Of a stretch of 23,307 nt of DNA, positions 21,019 through 23,307 are shown one piece after another. A model generated the notes under the pieces. The model was not told where the DNA came from, did no database searches, and worked only from the letters and a program-made list of their open reading frames with translations. The stretch lies in assembly GCA_025936205.1 (NCBI GenBank), contig JAICTU010000082.1:1-23307 (forward strand). Reading direction: 5' to 3'. Within the stretch, counting starts at the first letter, position 1, and each line of letters begins with the position of its first letter. This stretch comes from Polyangiaceae bacterium. GTDB lineage: Bacteria; Myxococcota; Polyangia; Polyangiales; Polyangiaceae. A program made the translations under genes and the position numbers.

Positions 21019-21924
21019 ATGAGATTCGCGTGTCAGAGCTGCGGCAAGGCCTACAACCTGCCGGAAGAGCGGATTGCCGAGAAGAGCAACGTCAAGCTCA
21101 AGTGCCGCGTATGTGGTGCGATCGTCGAGGTGAAGAAGCAAGGCGAGCTCGTGGCGCACTTGCTCGACGAGGCCGAGAACAGGCCCATGGCGCGCGTATC
21201 GGAAGCGCCGGCGCCGCTCACCAGCATCACGCCCGAGGACGAGGATGATCCGGAAGGAGCCACGGTCTCGATCAGCGAGGGCAGCATCAACGATCCCAGT
21301 CGAGCGTTGGAGCTCGAGATGCCCGTGCTGCCCGCGGCGCCGCCCACTGGGTTTTCCGCCGCGCTGAGCGGGGGAGCCCCGCCAGCGTTCGGCGCGGATG
21401 CCGGAGCACAGCGCCTCGACGCAGCGAATCTCGCACCGCCGCTGCCTCCCCCTCCGCTCTCGCCGAGCTCGTTGCCCCCGCCTCCTCCGCTGCGCCCCGC
21501 CGGCGCTGATGCTCTGCCGAACGGCGCATCGGGTGGCAGCGTGGTGACCAGCGTGGCGGCGGTGACCGCTGCGGCCAATTTCCCCGCCGCCAAGCTTCCG
21601 CCTCCCAATTTTCCGGGTGTGAATCACCCCAATGGCTCGAGCAATGGTTCGAGCGCATTTTTCCCCGAGGTGAGTGAAGACCTGACTCCGGAGCTGAAGG
21701 CTCCGGTCGCGCCCAGCAGCGCACCTTCGGCCAACGGGAATGCTTCTGGCGCCCATGCGCTGCCATCCGCAGTCCTGGCGCCAGCCATTTCTTCCGAGCT
21801 GGGTGAAGCGTCGGGCCTTCCCAGCGAAGAGGCCGGCAGGGATCCGATGTTCAAGCTGAAGATGCTGGCCGCATTTGCGACCGGTGTTTTGATCGACCGG
21901 ATCGTCTCGGGGCTATTTCAGTAG
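21019..21924 (+). CDS. Zinc-ribbon protein with Pro-rich linker and C-terminal membrane helix
   Basis: 301 residues; AGGGAAGAA lies 4 bp before the ATG. Residues 1-40 are an MJ0042-type zinc ribbon: C5-x2-C8 and C29-x2-C32 with the family phrases CGKAYNLPEERI and KLKCRVCG. Residues about 60-275 are low-complexity, Pro/Ala/Ser-rich, with an acidic patch (PEDEDDPEGATVS) and a poly-Pro tract. The last ~24 residues (FKLKMLAAFATGVLIDRIVSGLF) form one amphipathic or membrane helix. N-terminal ribbons of this kind are frequent in myxobacteria, including motility-complex proteins such as GltJ, but nothing else here ties it to motility. It is probably tail-anchored with its ribbon in the cytoplasm. 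The following proline dehydrogenase gene starts 20 bp after its stop. Confidence 0.82.
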   Translation: MRFACQSCGKAYNLPEERIAEKSNVKLKCRVCGAIVEVKKQGELVAHLLDEAENRPMARVSEAPAPLTSITPEDEDDPEGATVSISEGSINDPSRALELEMPVLPAAPPTGFSAALSGGAPPAFGADAGAQRLDAANLAPPLPPPPLSPSSLPPPPPLRPAGADALPNGASGGSVVTSVAAVTAAANFPAAKLPPPNFPGVNHPNGSSNGSSAFFPEVSEDLTPELKAPVAPSSAPSANGNASGAHALPSAVLAPAISSELGEASGLPSEEAGRDPMFKLKMLAAFATGVLIDRIVSGLFQ

Positions 21925-21943
21925 AACGCCGTAACCTGAGGGA

Positions 21944-23307
21944 GTGGGTACCAAGCAGTATGCGGTGACCGGCCCCCTCGAAGCGGGCCAGAAATTACTG
22001 GCGGGCATCTCGGGGCGCGCCCTGACCCGGGCCGAGGCGGCGGCGGCCGCGCTGGAGCTCGCCGAGCATTTGTTCGCGCTCGCCGATGCCTCGCTCGATC
22101 GCGTGGAGCGCGCGCGCCGGCGGCGCCTGTCGCGGCTGCTCGACGATCCGCGCGGACAGCTGCTGAGCGTGCTGCTGACCGATCGCGTGGCTCGCGACAA
22201 GAGCCTGACGCACGCGGTGCCGCAGCTCGAGTATCTGGTCGCCCAGCTCGGCGTGCCGAGCTTCTTGAGCTCTTTCGAGCGGCTGCAGCTACGGCTCGGC
22301 GCGCAGGTGGGGTCGCTGGCACCGCGGCTCACCGGCAAGCTGATCGCGGAACACATCCGCAGCGAGGTGAAGGGCTTGGTGCTGCCGCTGCAAGGCGAAG
22401 CGCTAGCGAGCTTTCTCGAACAGCGGCGCAGCGAAGGCGTTCGCGTGAACGTGAATCAGCTGGGCGAGGAGGTGCTGGGCGAAGACCGCGCGCTCGCGCG
22501 GCTCGACGAGTACATCCAGCTGCTGTCGCGTCCCGACGTCGACACGATCTCGGTCAAGCTCTCCTCCATCTACAGCCAGGTCGACCTGTTCGCCTGGGAG
22601 TCGACGTACGAGCGCATCGCCGAGCGGCTGCGCCAGATCTACCGCGCGGCGCTCAGCTCCGTGACGCCGCCTCCGGATCTGGCGCCCGACTCCAGCTCGC
22701 GTCCGGCGGCCACGCGCTCCAAGCTCGTGTACCTGGACATGGAGGCGTACCGCGATCTGCGCTTCACCGTGTCGCTGTTTCAGCGCGTGCTCGACGAACC
22801 CGAGTTTCAACAGCTGAGCGCGGGTCTGGTGCTGCAGGCGTACATCCCGGAGTCCGCGGAGCTGCAGCGCGAGCTCACGGCCTGGGCCGTCGAGCGCCGG
22901 CGCCGGGGCGGGGCGCCGCTGCGGCTGCGCATCGTCAAGGGCGCGAACCTGGCGGCGGAGCGCGTGCTCTCGTCGCGCATGGGCTGGACGCTGCCGATCT
23001 ATGCCGACAAGGCCCAGGTCGACGCCAACTACAAGCGCATGCTGTACGTCGGCACGGAGCCCGCGCACGCGGACGCGCTGCAGCTCGGCATCGCCAGCCA
23101 CAACATCTTCGATCTTGCGCTGGGTCTGGTACTGCGGGCGTCGCGCTCCGTCGGGCACAGCGTGGGCTTCGAGGTGCTGGAGGGCATGGCGGGCTCGGTG
23201 CAGCGCGCGCTCACGGCCCTGGGCGCCCCCGTGCTGGTGTATGCCCCGGTGGTGAGCCCGCATGAGCTGGACACGGCTGTGGCCTATCTGCTGCGGCGGC
23301 TCGACGA
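21944..23307 (+). CDS. putA: PutA-type proline dehydrogenase / P5C dehydrogenase (3' end outside window)
   Basis: 454 codons are visible before the window ends. Translation likely starts at the GTG at 21944, the first possible start after an in-frame TAA at 21932; GAGGGAG overlaps it rather than preceding it at normal distance, so the start is uncertain (GTG 21965 is the alternative). After a ~160-residue helical N-terminus comes the FAD-dependent proline dehydrogenase barrel: VNVNQLGEEVLGEDRA from 168, DTISVKLSSIYSQVD, LVYLDMEAYRDLRFTV, LVLQAYIPES, LRIVKGANLAAERV, DANYKRML, IASHNIFD and VGFEVLEGMAG. The enzyme oxidises proline to pyrroline-5-carboxylate and passes electrons to quinone. The run YAPVVSPHELDTAVAYLLRRLDE at the visible end is typical of the link to the aldehyde dehydrogenase half, so a bifunctional PutA is expected. 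Confidence 0.9.
   Translation, partial: MGTKQYAVTGPLEAGQKLLAGISGRALTRAEAAAAALELAEHLFALADASLDRVERARRRRLSRLLDDPRGQLLSVLLTDRVARDKSLTHAVPQLEYLVAQLGVPSFLSSFERLQLRLGAQVGSLAPRLTGKLIAEHIRSEVKGLVLPLQGEALASFLEQRRSEGVRVNVNQLGEEVLGEDRALARLDEYIQLLSRPDVDTISVKLSSIYSQVDLFAWESTYERIAERLRQIYRAALSSVTPPPDLAPDSSSRPAATRSKLVYLDMEAYRDLRFTVSLFQRVLDEPEFQQLSAGLVLQAYIPESAELQRELTAWAVERRRRGGAPLRLRIVKGANLAAERVLSSRMGWTLPIYADKAQVDANYKRMLYVGTEPAHADALQLGIASHNIFDLALGLVLRASRSVGHSVGFEVLEGMAGSVQRALTALGAPVLVYAPVVSPHELDTAVAYLLRRLD

Noticed and set aside
21368..21382. Another GCGGGG-GAG-CCCCGC hairpin
   Set aside because: Lies inside the low-complexity Pro/Gly-rich coding region, has a different loop and no shared flank, so it is probably not a member of the dispersed family.
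22403..23263. 286-codon minus-strand frame opposite putA
   Set aside because: Shadow of the proline dehydrogenase gene; Arg/His/Ala-rich without domains.

Overview
The window looks like chromosomal DNA from a high-GC member of the Myxococcota (deltaproteobacterial lineage), probably near the Polyangiales. This is an inference. It rests on strong G/C bias at third codon positions, an OmpA protein with thrombospondin type-3 repeats, a cytochrome b fused to c-type haem domains, a periplasmic-binding-type sensor without an HTH, and an N-terminal zinc-ribbon / Pro-rich / membrane-tail protein. No rRNA, tRNA, CRISPR array, transposase or phage gene was seen, and the gene set is mostly housekeeping.

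Layout. (1) 1-412 (-): 5' part of a DoxX-like membrane protein, followed by about 1.2 kb of non-coding DNA rich in palindromes. (2) 1626-4130 (+): a Rieske protein and a cytochrome b carrying two C-terminal haem-c domains, together a compact bc/b6f-type quinol-oxidising complex. The two genes are separated by a degenerate 16-bp tandem array. (3) 4278-7429 (-): an MCE/MlaD-type lipid-transport protein translationally coupled to a lipoprotein in which a degenerate 5'-nucleotidase-like domain is joined to a tetrahaem cytochrome c554-like domain. (4) 7539-10823 (+): a CAP-domain lipoprotein and a TSP3/OmpA outer-membrane protein. (5) 10936-14623 (+): the conserved cluster rpmG-rpmH-rnpA-yidD-yidC-khpB for ribosome, RNase P and membrane-protein insertion, without dnaA or visible oriC boxes. 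(6) 14811-16916 (+): an LpoB-like lipoprotein and a COG3014-like repeat lipoprotein, probably envelope/peptidoglycan related. (7) 16965-20710 (-): a small two-CBS protein, an unrecognised Pro/Ala-rich protein, and a LacI-type ligand-binding sensor without HTH or output domain. (8) 21019-end (+): a zinc-ribbon membrane-tail protein and the first part of a PutA-type proline dehydrogenase.

The most notable non-genic signals are a dispersed hairpin element, GCGGGG-T(G/T)T-CCCCGC, in about five copies near gene 5' ends; short degenerate tandem repeats of about 15-17 bp that begin at or just after stop codons in four gaps; and two genes (Rieske and MCE) whose -10-like boxes sit where leaderless transcription would be expected. 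I found no complete system that I can call new. The strongest candidates for a second look are the domain fusions in (2) and (3), the dispersed hairpin family, and the output-less sensor in (7).
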